10,909 nt of DNA from Candidatus Saccharimonadota bacterium (lineage in GTDB: Bacteria > Patescibacteriota > Saccharimonadia > Saccharimonadales > Saccharimonadaceae). The notes below the pieces were generated by a model. That model did no database searches, was not told where the DNA came from, and saw only the letters and a list, made by a program, of their open reading frames with translations. The DNA is taken from the NCBI GenBank assembly GCA_027451185.1, contig DAIDJW010000018.1, forward strand, positions 1-10,909. Reading direction: 5' to 3'. This document shows, in pieces, positions 1-6,783 of the stretch (position 1 is the first letter of the stretch; every line of letters starts with the position of its first letter). Position numbers and translations under genes: made by a program.

Positions 1-1568
1 TGATATCGATTATCGGTATCTTGTCGACTATTGCTGTCATAACTTATGGCCCGATTCGCACTAAATCAACCGATGCCCAGCGCGCCAATCAAGCAAAAAT
101 TATCTCCGACCAGCTAGAAGCTTATTATCAAAAAAACGGCGAATATCCAGGCTGTACCAATTTAACCGCACCGGCCGATAGTGTTATCGCTAACGTCCTG
201 CCTAATATGCAAGCGGCGACATTACTAGCGCCGAACGACACAACTGGCGAAACAAATTCAATCAAATGTCAAGACCTAACTAGTACCAGCCAGCCAGATT
301 TTTTTGCTTACGTCGGCGACGGTAGCGCCACCTGCCAAAGTGGCAGCGCCTGTCTGACATACACGCTTAAGTATCAAGAAGATTATGATCAGAAAATTAT
401 CGCCATCAATAGCGAGCACCAGGTAAATATTGACACCTCTGGTATTCCAGCCTTAGCCGTTAGTACGGTCGACTTTTCGCATATCAATGCCAGTTGGTCA
501 TCTGTTAGCAGCGCGCTCAGCTACACGCTCGACGTAGCAACAGATAGCGGCTTTACTCAGAATCACACCAGCACTACTTATACCACCACCTCTACTGCCG
601 TGAGCGGCCTGTCGGTCGGCACAACCTATTACTTCAGAGTGCGAGTAAACTCAGCTTCTGGTAGCGGCTCTTGGTCGGCCGTGAATTCAGCCTCAACATG
701 GACGCTGAACGCGCCGTCGGCGACCGGTTCAACCGTATCTAGTACAAGCTTCCAGCTTAATTGGAATTCGGTCGCCAACGCAGCCGCATATATCGCGCAG
801 TGTTCCGCCGACGGCGTGACATGGGGGACCGGTTGCCAAACCACACCACTAACCGGTACGTCATTTACATTTACCGGTGCCGCCGAGGGCTATACTTATT
901 ACATGCGCGTTCAAGCTATCAATGGCAGTTACGCCAGCCCATGGTCAAATGTCACCAGCGCCACAACTTCTATCGACCCTCCGGCTCCATACAACATAAA
1001 TTACGGGTATCCGGCTTGGAATTATGTGCGCGGCTCAGCTAGTAATGCCGTCTGTCCGGCCGGCACGACGCCGTCTTATGACTGGTATCATAACGTTAAC
1101 GGCACCAACAGCTTCTGGGTCAGTGGCACTCAGTACCAAGTGGTTGACTACGGTATGAGCTGGAACGATAATGTCAGCCTGACCGTCGCAACTCGCTGTA
1201 TCACATCAGCGACATCGAGTAGTTTTGTTTGGGCTAATGGCTCGGCTAATGGCTCCTTGCCGTGGCCAAGCGTCAGCGCTTACTTGGCGGCCTATCGCAC
1301 GGCCGGTTGGGGTGGTACGTGCCCGGGTGGAACAACATCTTATAATTACGACTGGAGTGTCCACGGTACCGGTTCGGTGGGTTATCAGTCGGCGGCGGGT
1401 GTCGGCTATACCAGCTGGAACGGCACGGCATATAGCTGGGGCGATGGCGATATTCGAGCGACAATTCACTGTAATGGTCCATGGGGAACGGCTAGCCAAG
1501 CATCGGCGCCGGCACCATTTGGATCGGGCTGTGAACCAACCATAACAACATCGGCATGCACATGGTAG
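1..1568 (+). CDS. Type IV pilin-like surface protein with FN3 domains (5'-truncated)
   Basis: The reading frame is open from base 3 at the left edge, so the true start lies outside. The first codons read I-S-I-I-G-I-L-S-T-I-A-V-I-T-Y-G-P, the hydrophobic pilin helix, followed by the usual R-x-K-S-x-D-A-x-R and an 'LEAYYQKNGEYP' block. A TTG at base 21 lies inside this helix and is not a real start. Numbering from that TTG, residues about 143-226 and 228-317 look like two fibronectin type III domains (W158/Y168 and Y203-Y204-F205-R206; W248/Y257 and Y293-Y294-M295-R296). Residues 330-393 and 421-484 are a degenerate duplication, each with C-P-x-G-T-T, then Y-x-W and S-W, closed by a second Cys (C345/C393, C434/C484). 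The protein ends Cys-Thr-Trp. It is inferred to be an exported pilus-associated or cell-surface adhesin. The visible part alone is over 500 residues, far longer than a major pilin, so it is probably a minor or tip component. Confidence 0.85.
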   Translation, partial: ISIIGILSTIAVITYGPIRTKSTDAQRANQAKIISDQLEAYYQKNGEYPGCTNLTAPADSVIANVLPNMQAATLLAPNDTTGETNSIKCQDLTSTSQPDFFAYVGDGSATCQSGSACLTYTLKYQEDYDQKIIAINSEHQVNIDTSGIPALAVSTVDFSHINASWSSVSSALSYTLDVATDSGFTQNHTSTTYTTTSTAVSGLSVGTTYYFRVRVNSASGSGSWSAVNSASTWTLNAPSATGSTVSSTSFQLNWNSVANAAAYIAQCSADGVTWGTGCQTTPLTGTSFTFTGAAEGYTYYMRVQAINGSYASPWSNVTSATTSIDPPAPYNINYGYPAWNYVRGSASNAVCPAGTTPSYDWYHNVNGTNSFWVSGTQYQVVDYGMSWNDNVSLTVATRCITSATSSSFVWANGSANGSLPWPSVSAYLAAYRTAGWGGTCPGGTTSYNYDWSVHGTGSVGYQSAAGVGYTSWNGTAYSWGDGDIRATIHCNGPWGTASQASAPAPFGSGCEPTITTSACTW

Positions 1569-2398
1569 AGATTAAGCAAAGATGGCAGAGCGCAGCCTTG
1601 TGGCTAAAACTGTTAGCTGCTTTTGGAGTTGTTGTGCTAGCAGCGGCCGTAACTATTATTGTTATGGCACTTATCAGCAACAATAAAACCTCGCCCGTCG
1701 ACACTAGCGAGAATATTTTAACTAAATTCAGCAAGCAAGTAGCACCCACACTCGGCAATGTCGGCTACGACAAAACCGACGCACCGTACAGCACTTATCT
1801 GTTAGTGAACTACCAAGAGCCATATAACTTATATCTACCGGCTGTTGCTGGTCAGTATCTTAAATTCCAGAACATCCACCTTAAGCACAATTCGGCCGCG
1901 ACAACTGGCGCGATTGAATCGTTTCTAAAAACCGAGGGCCTTGACCTTAAAACAACTACCAAACTGAGCGGCATATCGCAAGAGCTATTTAGCAACGCAA
2001 AAGCCCTTTGCCAGCTCAGCGACATTGACGCAATCAGCGACCAGCCAGCCGCTTATGTGCTTGCTTGTTTAGACCGCACAGTTGTCGATGCCCAGTATAA
2101 AAAGATAGATGGCCTACTAACAAAATCTAAGGCCGACCTTTCTCAAAATTTGGTTAAGACCGTCGCCAGCCAAGAGATTGACCAAGCTAAGCAACAGTTG
2201 CTAGTCCTGATAACCACCAACCAAGATAAGTCATCATCAAGTCTTTATTACCTAGAAAGCAACGGCGACATCACCTATATAGGTATGCGGCCTACACCAT
2301 CAGTTGACGATGAAAATAGCTACGCCATTCCGGCCAAATTACGCCAGGCCATTGACGCTTCGCCCGCCAAGGCCTTCCTAAACCAATACATACGATAA
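1556..2398 (+). CDS. Membrane-anchored extracytoplasmic protein of unknown function
   Basis: I do not recognise a family. The 280-residue protein has a short basic/amphipathic N-terminus, one strong membrane segment at about residues 17-41 (Leu/Ala/Val/Ile-rich), then a soluble, polar, Lys/Gln/Ser-rich region that should lie outside the cytoplasm. The soluble part includes two Cys (in 'ALCQLSD' and 'VLACLDR') and a C-terminal beta-like stretch around 'YYLESNGDITYIG'. The gene overlaps the end of the upstream pilin-like gene by 13 bases, or by 7 if the second ATG at 1562 (ATGGTAG, overlapping the pilin stop) is used. I see no Shine-Dalgarno sequence, so translation is likely coupled to the pilin gene. 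The overlap suggests a partner of that pilin, such as an anchor, assembly factor or co-displayed subunit, but this is inferred from position only. Confidence 0.75.
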   Translation: MHMVEIKQRWQSAALWLKLLAAFGVVVLAAAVTIIVMALISNNKTSPVDTSENILTKFSKQVAPTLGNVGYDKTDAPYSTYLLVNYQEPYNLYLPAVAGQYLKFQNIHLKHNSAATTGAIESFLKTEGLDLKTTTKLSGISQELFSNAKALCQLSDIDAISDQPAAYVLACLDRTVVDAQYKKIDGLLTKSKADLSQNLVKTVASQEIDQAKQQLLVLITTNQDKSSSSLYYLESNGDITYIGMRPTPSVDDENSYAIPAKLRQAIDASPAKAFLNQYIR

Positions 2399-2402
2399 CA
2401 TT

Positions 2403-2416
2403 GTGATTCTTATCAC
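2403..2416. repeat. Small inverted repeat GTGAT-N4-ATCAC
   Basis: A perfect 5 bp inverted repeat, GTGAT TCTT ATCAC, sits just after the stop at 2398 and upstream of the next promoter. It has no following T-run, so it is a weak terminator at best. It could be a regulator half-site pair or chance. Confidence 0.3.
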
Positions 2417-2423
2417 TAACTAC

Positions 2424-2452
2424 TAGATTCAGCTCTTAGGCAGAGCTATAAT
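2424..2452 (+). promoter_or_regulatory. Promoter of the GlsB-like gene
   Basis: A perfect TATAAT at 2447-2452 lies 36 bases before the ATG. The best -35 at 17-base spacing is TAGATT (2424-2429), a poor match. Transcription would start near 2459, leaving about 30 bases of leader that include a strong ribosome site. The spacer is filled by a perfect inverted repeat (2431-2447), listed separately, so a bound regulator may compensate for the weak -35. Confidence 0.6.
2431..2447. promoter_or_regulatory. Inverted repeat AGCTCT-N5-AGAGCT inside promoter spacer (candidate operator)
   Basis: AGCTCT TAGGC AGAGCT is a perfect 6 bp palindromic pair whose right arm ends on the first base of the -10 hexamer. 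A dyad centred between -35 and -10 is the typical place for a repressor, or for a MerR-like spacer-distorting activator. No matching regulator gene is adjacent, so the protein is unknown. A role as a hairpin terminator is unlikely because no T-run follows. Confidence 0.4.
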
Positions 2453-2488
2453 AGTTAGGTAAACCATAACCAAGAGGGGAGGTGTAGC

Positions 2489-2755
2489 ATGGGAATTTTA
2501 GGATGGATCATACTGGGCGGCTTGGCCGGCTGGGTAGCATCAATCATAATGGGAACCGATCACAACCAAGGCCTAATTGGTAATATTGTCGTCGGTATCA
2601 TTGGCGGCTTCTTGGGCGGTTGGATTTTCAACCTGCTCGGCGGTATTGGCATCACAGGCTTCAATTTTTGGAGCTTTGTCGTGGCCGTCGTTGGTGCAAT
2701 AGTCTTAACCTGGCTGTGGAATATGATCACCAGCGGCCGGCGCACGGCTCAATAG
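2489..2755 (+). CDS. GlsB/YeaQ/YmgE family stress-response membrane protein
   Basis: This 88-residue, very hydrophobic, Gly-rich protein has three membrane segments (about 3-21, 29-50 and 58-80). It carries the family signature: an N-terminal G-W-I-I-x-G-G-L-A-G-W-x-A-S, then G-L-I-G-N-I-x-V-G-I-I-G-G-x-L-G-G near residues 28-44, ending in a short basic tail. Length matches the family (about 80-90 aa; older name 'transglycosylase-associated protein'). Members are small inner-membrane proteins induced by general stress; their molecular activity is not established. The start is well supported by GGGGAGG at 2476-2482, six bases before the ATG. The gene has its own promoter and converges on the transporter gene on the other strand. 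Confidence 0.9.
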   Translation: MGILGWIILGGLAGWVASIIMGTDHNQGLIGNIVVGIIGGFLGGWIFNLLGGIGITGFNFWSFVVAVVGAIVLTWLWNMITSGRRTAQ

Positions 2756-2790
2756 AAAATAGCTAGACGCTAACGAGAGCTAGATGCGGT

Positions 2791-3723
2791 TTAATGTCGA
2801 TTGTGCAAGCTGTGGCTAAAACGGATGTAGCCAGATTTATGGTGCTCAACCAAGAATACGCCGAATAAAATCAAACCACCGCCAAGGACCAATTCAGGGG
2901 ATAGTTTTTCGCGAAGTATTAATAGTGGCAGAACAATAGCGGCAATTGTTTCAATATAAGTGATGCCACCAATTGCCGCTGAGCCAATATGCTCGTAGCT
3001 TTTGGTCATCATGATAAAAGAAATTGAGTTGGCTACAACTGCCGAGTAGGCGATGCCCAGCCAACTACCAGACGAGATTGCTTCCACCTCAAACGGTATG
3101 TTAAACATTATCAGCCCAACCACGCCAAAAGCTAGCGCTAGCCAAAACGCCAAGGCATAAAAAGTCGTGAGATGCATGCCATTGTCATTGGCTTTTTTGG
3201 AATAAACCGTAATTAATGGTGCCGTTAAACAGTTTACAATAGCCCACAAAGTTGCCGCAGGATAAAACGTGAAGTTGCCCTGTTGTCGAATGGCCAGCGG
3301 CAGGCCGACGGCCAGTAGGGCGCCCAAGGCGGCAATCGTAATACCAGCCACGGCTCGGTGGCTAATCTTTTCTTTGGCAAAACGAGCCGAGTAAACCACC
3401 AGCACAATTGGCGTTAACAGGGCGACGATGCCGACGTAGCTTGCCTGGCTTTCGTGAATGGCTTCGACAAAAGCCGCAAAACAAACAGCAATACTAAGCC
3501 CAACAATTAGCGCGTACTTTAAGTTCTGGCGTTGATATTGGCGAAGACCAGCAAATAAAAACGGCGTAAAACTAACAGCCATAATCGCCATCCGGATTAG
3601 GTTATAGACGTAAGGGTCGGTCGTACCGGTGGACGCCCTAATAATAGTTGCGTTCGGCACAGCTATCAAAGCCGCAATCAGACCAATTACAAACCAGCGC
3701 AACATTTTTTGTTTTTTAGCCAT
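2791..3723 (-). CDS. DMT superfamily (EamA-type) membrane transporter
   Basis: About 310 residues with ten hydrophobic segments in two similar halves, the normal size and layout of the drug/metabolite transporter (EamA) family. Family-like traits visible are 'AALIAVPNATIIRAS' in helix 1, 'ASYVGIVALLTPIVLVVYSARFAKEKIS' near the end of the first half, and its counterpart 'GGITYIETIAAIVLPLLILREKLS' near the end of the second half. These two repeated motifs, each ending in a helix break with E-K-[IL]-S, show the internal duplication. The substrate cannot be told; relatives move metabolites or amino acids out of the cell. An ATG at 3723 is preferred, and an in-frame GTG at 3729 would add two residues; neither has a clear ribosome site. 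It begins about 27 bases after the Nudix gene and is probably co-transcribed with it. Confidence 0.87.
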   Translation of the reverse strand: MAKKQKMLRWFVIGLIAALIAVPNATIIRASTGTTDPYVYNLIRMAIMAVSFTPFLFAGLRQYQRQNLKYALIVGLSIAVCFAAFVEAIHESQASYVGIVALLTPIVLVVYSARFAKEKISHRAVAGITIAALGALLAVGLPLAIRQQGNFTFYPAATLWAIVNCLTAPLITVYSKKANDNGMHLTTFYALAFWLALAFGVVGLIMFNIPFEVEAISSGSWLGIAYSAVVANSISFIMMTKSYEHIGSAAIGGITYIETIAAIVLPLLILREKLSPELVLGGGLILFGVFLVEHHKSGYIRFSHSLHNRH

Positions 3724-3750
3724 CAGCACTATTTTAGCAGATTGAAGGCA

Positions 3751-4452
3751 TTAGTACTCGTCTGTAGTATATTTATAAACTTGTTCCATGAATCCCACGC
3801 CATCACCGGTCGCTTGCTTAGTGACCTCGGGAATTGAGTCAAAAACTTTATCTTTATGGATTAGATCGTTTGTTTTAATCCATTCGTTATGATGGCCTTC
3901 GTCGTCAATAATCAGTTCGCCACGCGGGTTAGTGCCGTAAATAACGACAAAAATCTTGTCCTCTAGTAGTTCGCCGGTCGTTCTATCAGTATCAATCTTG
4001 TGGTAAAAACCGCCTAGTTTTAGGTCGGCCGTTAGACCAGTTTCTTCCAGTAGTTCGCGCGCGCCAGCATCAAGCAGCGGTTCGCCCCAGCGAATTTTAC
4101 CGGTTGGCAAACCCCAAAAACCGTAAAACGGCTGCTTCAAACGCTGCTGACCGACAATCTCGCCCTTGTCGTTCTCAATCACCAGTGCTACCGATAATTT
4201 AGGTTGTTTTTCGATGACATTAACATCGGTGTCCATGCGGTTGGCATATTCTTTACCGGCGCGAGTTAGTTCATAGCGATTGTCTTTTTTAATCACGTAA
4301 CCAACTTCAATCAGTTTTTGAATGTGAAAATTAAAGTGGTCAGACGTTAAATCGGTCGCTTTTTGCAGCGCCGCAAAATTCACGCTTGGTGAGAGCAGCA
4401 GCTTTCTTAAAATTTGCATTTGGGCCCGGTGGGCGTCGGCTTCGTAACTCAT
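3751..4452 (-). CDS. Winged-helix DNA-binding domain fused to Nudix hydrolase domain
   Basis: The 233-residue protein has two parts. Residues about 8-75 resemble an ArsR/MarR-like winged helix: 'QILRKLLLSPSVNFAALQKATDLTSDHFNFHIQ' fits helix-turn-recognition helix, then 'GYVIKKDNRYELTRAG' fits the wing. Residues about 85-215 are a Nudix fold with a perfect box at 118-140 (G-x5-E-x7-R-E-L-x-E-E-T-G-L: G118, E124, R132, E133, E136, E137, G139), so the metal-binding glutamates are intact. Known Nudix regulators of the NrtR type have the reverse order, Nudix first and winged helix last. It may be a regulator sensing a nucleotide-sugar or ADP-ribose-type ligand, an active hydrolase, or both. The start is firm: AAGGAG at 4458-4463, five bases upstream. 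It leads a two-gene unit with the transporter, which may be its target. Confidence 0.88.
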   Translation of the reverse strand: MSYEADAHRAQMQILRKLLLSPSVNFAALQKATDLTSDHFNFHIQKLIEVGYVIKKDNRYELTRAGKEYANRMDTDVNVIEKQPKLSVALVIENDKGEIVGQQRLKQPFYGFWGLPTGKIRWGEPLLDAGARELLEETGLTADLKLGGFYHKIDTDRTTGELLEDKIFVVIYGTNPRGELIIDDEGHHNEWIKTNDLIHKDKVFDSIPEVTKQATGDGVGFMEQVYKYTTDEY

Positions 4453-4477
4453 ATTTACTCCTTATCTTACGCAGTGA

Positions 4478-4486
4478 ATCATAACA
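4478..4486 (-). promoter_or_regulatory. Extended -10 promoter for the Nudix gene
   Basis: Read on the minus strand this is TGTTATGAT, a TGn extension on a TATGAT -10 hexamer, about 26-30 bases before the ATG. The -35 at 17-base spacing (TAGAAC) is poor, as is common for extended -10 promoters. It lies between the stop of the redox operon (4532) and this gene, so the Nudix-transporter pair can be transcribed on its own. Confidence 0.45.
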
Positions 4487-4531
4487 AGACAAGATAGATA
4501 GTTCTAGTAAAGTCGAGTTTAGTTCACCGGC

Positions 4532-6046
4532 CTAGGCGTAACCCGAGAAGTAGTCAACTTTAACGTTGCGGCGAGGCACGCCCATCGTCATGAGTGTTTC
4601 TTTCATAGCCCGCACCATTGGCTGCGGACCAGAAACGTAGAAGATACGCTCCACGTAGTCGGGGATTTGCGACTGAATAACATTGTTATTAATTTGACCG
4701 TTTAAGACATATGACGAGGATATAGTGGTCGGGCTAGAAACTACATAAGTCGTCCTGACGTTAGCGGTCTTGCGGGCGGCTTCGAAAATGTCGGCATAGA
4801 CAATGTCGTCGGCCGACCGCTCGCCATAGAGCAGGACAATCGAGCGCTTATCGCCAGTGTCGGCGACGTACTTAATCATGCTGCGGAATGGCGTGATGCC
4901 AATACCGCCAGCAATGAAAGCGAGCTTTTGATTAGAGTCTTTCGGCAGGACAAAGTCGCCGCCAACTTGCCCGATAACCAGTGGCGCCGTAAGTGTCCGC
5001 AAGGCCACCTTAAGGGTGCTGCCGGGGTTATAATAGCGCACACCAATCTGTAAATTACGTTCAGTTGGCGAAGAAGCGATTGTTAAATAGCGCCTTAGAC
5101 CGCGCTTGTCAGCGCGAGGGTGGGGCAGAGTTATTTCCATATATTGTCCCGCCTGATATTTAAACGGCCGCTCGGGAACAAGCTCAATTGATTCAGTTGA
5201 AGAGCCGTAATACAAACGCCGACCGACCGCTGCCTTGACCTTGACCATTGGCGTAATTAAGAACGCAAACAAGTTGCCGACCACCAGCGCTAATTCGGGT
5301 GTCGAATAGATTGACTCAAAATGAATATATGGCACAAACAGCAAACCGACCAAGCCGGCATAAAGATAGCGTTTTGTCTTTGTTGTCGGCGAAGTTAATG
5401 GCTCGGTTAACATCACAAACGCCAAAAAGAAGAGCGATGAATGGAGTAATATATTCTGCCAGGTCGACACAACATCGTGACCGATAGCTATAGCCGCTAA
5501 AGTCGTGGCAATCACGGCCGTGCCGATAAAAACCGCCACCATTTTAGTGCGTCGAATTTTGCGCACCAGCAGCAGCCCACCGATCAGCACGAACGGCATC
5601 AAAGCCGCGCCGCCGACCCACCAGCTGGCGGTTTCTTGTGAACCAAAAGCCGTCAGTACCACCGCAATGGCGGCCGGGTTAAAGATGTGTTTGTTGCGAA
5701 TCGCCAAGATATATTTCGAGGCCATGGCCAGCGCCGAAGCGGCGCCGATAAACAAAAGATTGCTCGGTGAAGCCGGCGGCGAAATAATCAACGCCAGAAT
5801 CAAACCTGTCAAAATCGACGACTCCCAGTTGGTTGGCGTTTGCCAGATTTTAGCAAACACGTAATTCACGCTAAACGCCACGCCTACCGCAAAGACAGCC
5901 GAACCGGCGATAGCGTACGGGCTGTATGATAAAGTACCCAAAGCGCTGAATATCATCGCCACGCCGAGCAGCCCTACCAAGTAGTAGAGTAGTAGTCGAT
6001 ACATCGTCACCCGATCAAGAAAGCGGTCAATATATTTCATCATCAT
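4532..6046 (-). CDS. RnfD/NqrB-like membrane domain fused to FAD/NAD(P)H reductase domain
   Basis: The 504-residue protein is a fusion. Residues 1 to about 270 carry eight to ten membrane segments and RnfD/NqrB hallmarks: 'KHIFNPAAIAVVL' (119-131) and 'FVMLTEPLTSPTT' (210-222). Residues about 275-504 are a ferredoxin-NADP reductase-type module: 'PFKYQAGQYMEI' (294-305), FAD-binding R-x-Y-x-T-I-A-S-S-P (318-327), nucleotide-binding A-G-G-I-G-I-T-P-F (379-387), 'YGERS' (407-411), 'YVSGPQPMV' (470-478) and terminal 'VDYFSGY'. Inferred role: take electrons from NADH or NADPH in the cytoplasm and pass them across the membrane to the FMN protein encoded upstream. The S-G-A-T flavinylation motif of true RnfD/NqrB was not found. 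It is the third gene of a tight operon; its first ATG overlaps the ApbE stop (TAATG). Three consecutive ATGs follow a GAGG, so the second (6043) or third may be used. Confidence 0.9.
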   Translation of the reverse strand: MMMKYIDRFLDRVTMYRLLLYYLVGLLGVAMIFSALGTLSYSPYAIAGSAVFAVGVAFSVNYVFAKIWQTPTNWESSILTGLILALIISPPASPSNLLFIGAASALAMASKYILAIRNKHIFNPAAIAVVLTAFGSQETASWWVGGAALMPFVLIGGLLLVRKIRRTKMVAVFIGTAVIATTLAAIAIGHDVVSTWQNILLHSSLFFLAFVMLTEPLTSPTTKTKRYLYAGLVGLLFVPYIHFESIYSTPELALVVGNLFAFLITPMVKVKAAVGRRLYYGSSTESIELVPERPFKYQAGQYMEITLPHPRADKRGLRRYLTIASSPTERNLQIGVRYYNPGSTLKVALRTLTAPLVIGQVGGDFVLPKDSNQKLAFIAGGIGITPFRSMIKYVADTGDKRSIVLLYGERSADDIVYADIFEAARKTANVRTTYVVSSPTTISSSYVLNGQINNNVIQSQIPDYVERIFYVSGPQPMVRAMKETLMTMGVPRRNVKVDYFSGYA

Positions 6047-6783
6047 TAAACCTCGTATTTCTGCCAGCCAGTCGTTTGAGTTGCGATACCTTGGTCATCA
6101 ACCAGGTAAGCTTCGTAACCATCAAGCCGTTCAATAAAGTTAATACCATCATGCCCCATCGCAAAGGCGGCCGTCGCCATGCGGTCAGCATCAATGATAT
6201 TTGGCGCAATAACCGATAGCGACAGGTTTGATTTAATCGGCCCGTCGGCCAATGGATTATAAATGTGCTGCCCACGAATGGCTGTACCAGAGGTTGCTAC
6301 CGCCTGGCCGCTTAAGCCGAGCACGGCTATATTTTCATCACGGTTAAATGGATTACGGATGCCAATGCGCCACGCTTGACCATCCTTACGGCGGCCATTA
6401 GTTTGAATATCACCGCCAGCATCGATATAAAAATCATTCGTCGACTGGGACATCATGCGAGCGACCTTGTCGATAGCCCAGCCCTTAACAATACCCGAAG
6501 GGTCATAAGCGCCTTTGTGCCAAACGTTAAAATAGCCGTGCGTTTCCTGCTTTGCTTGTTCGGCCCAGGCTTCAATCTCTTGCAGCTCGTCGTCATAATC
6601 GCTCGTGTCTAATTCCTGGCGGTTAATTTTTGCTACCAGGCTGGTTTCCTTATAAGGACTATACTTTTCGTCAAATTGTTCAAATAGCTTAAAGGCCCGT
6701 TCGAACAACTGTTCCGTGGCCGGCTGATCGTCGACAGCCACCAAGGTAATTGGCATGCCCATAATAATTCGCGTTGTTTGCAT
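6046..6783 (-). CDS. apbE: FAD:protein FMN transferase (ApbE family)
   Basis: ApbE enzymes move FMN from FAD to a Thr or Ser of a target protein, using Mg2+. Family motifs appear in order: 'MGMPITL' (8-14), 'YSPYKETSLVAKIN' (41-54), D-P-S-G-I-V-K-G-W-A-I-D (94-105), D-A-G-G-D (121-125), 'WRIGIRNP' (138-145), T-S-G at 164-166 followed by 'HIYNP', and 'DADRMATAAFAMG' (198-210) with the Asp and Thr expected at the metal site. At 245 residues it is a short member. No signal peptide or lipobox is present, and an in-frame stop 18 bases upstream of the ATG excludes a longer N-terminus. Classical ApbE proteins act outside the cytoplasm, so this one may modify its target before export. It overlaps both neighbours by one base (TAATG); the obvious substrate is the upstream FMN-binding protein. 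Confidence 0.94.
   Translation of the reverse strand: MQTTRIIMGMPITLVAVDDQPATEQLFERAFKLFEQFDEKYSPYKETSLVAKINRQELDTSDYDDELQEIEAWAEQAKQETHGYFNVWHKGAYDPSGIVKGWAIDKVARMMSQSTNDFYIDAGGDIQTNGRRKDGQAWRIGIRNPFNRDENIAVLGLSGQAVATSGTAIRGQHIYNPLADGPIKSNLSLSVIAPNIIDADRMATAAFAMGHDGINFIERLDGYEAYLVDDQGIATQTTGWQKYEV

Noticed and set aside
21..23. TTG as the start of the first gene
   Set aside because: The frame is open to the window edge and the upstream codons continue the hydrophobic pilin helix, so the gene starts outside.
761..1545. Alternative frames inside the pilin-like gene, rich in Arg
   Set aside because: Composition fits out-of-frame reading of a Ser/Thr/Gly-rich gene; the pilin frame has coherent domains.
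5299..5864. Plus-strand open frames antisense to the RnfD-like gene
   Set aside because: Low-complexity shadows of a membrane protein gene, without ribosome sites or promoters.
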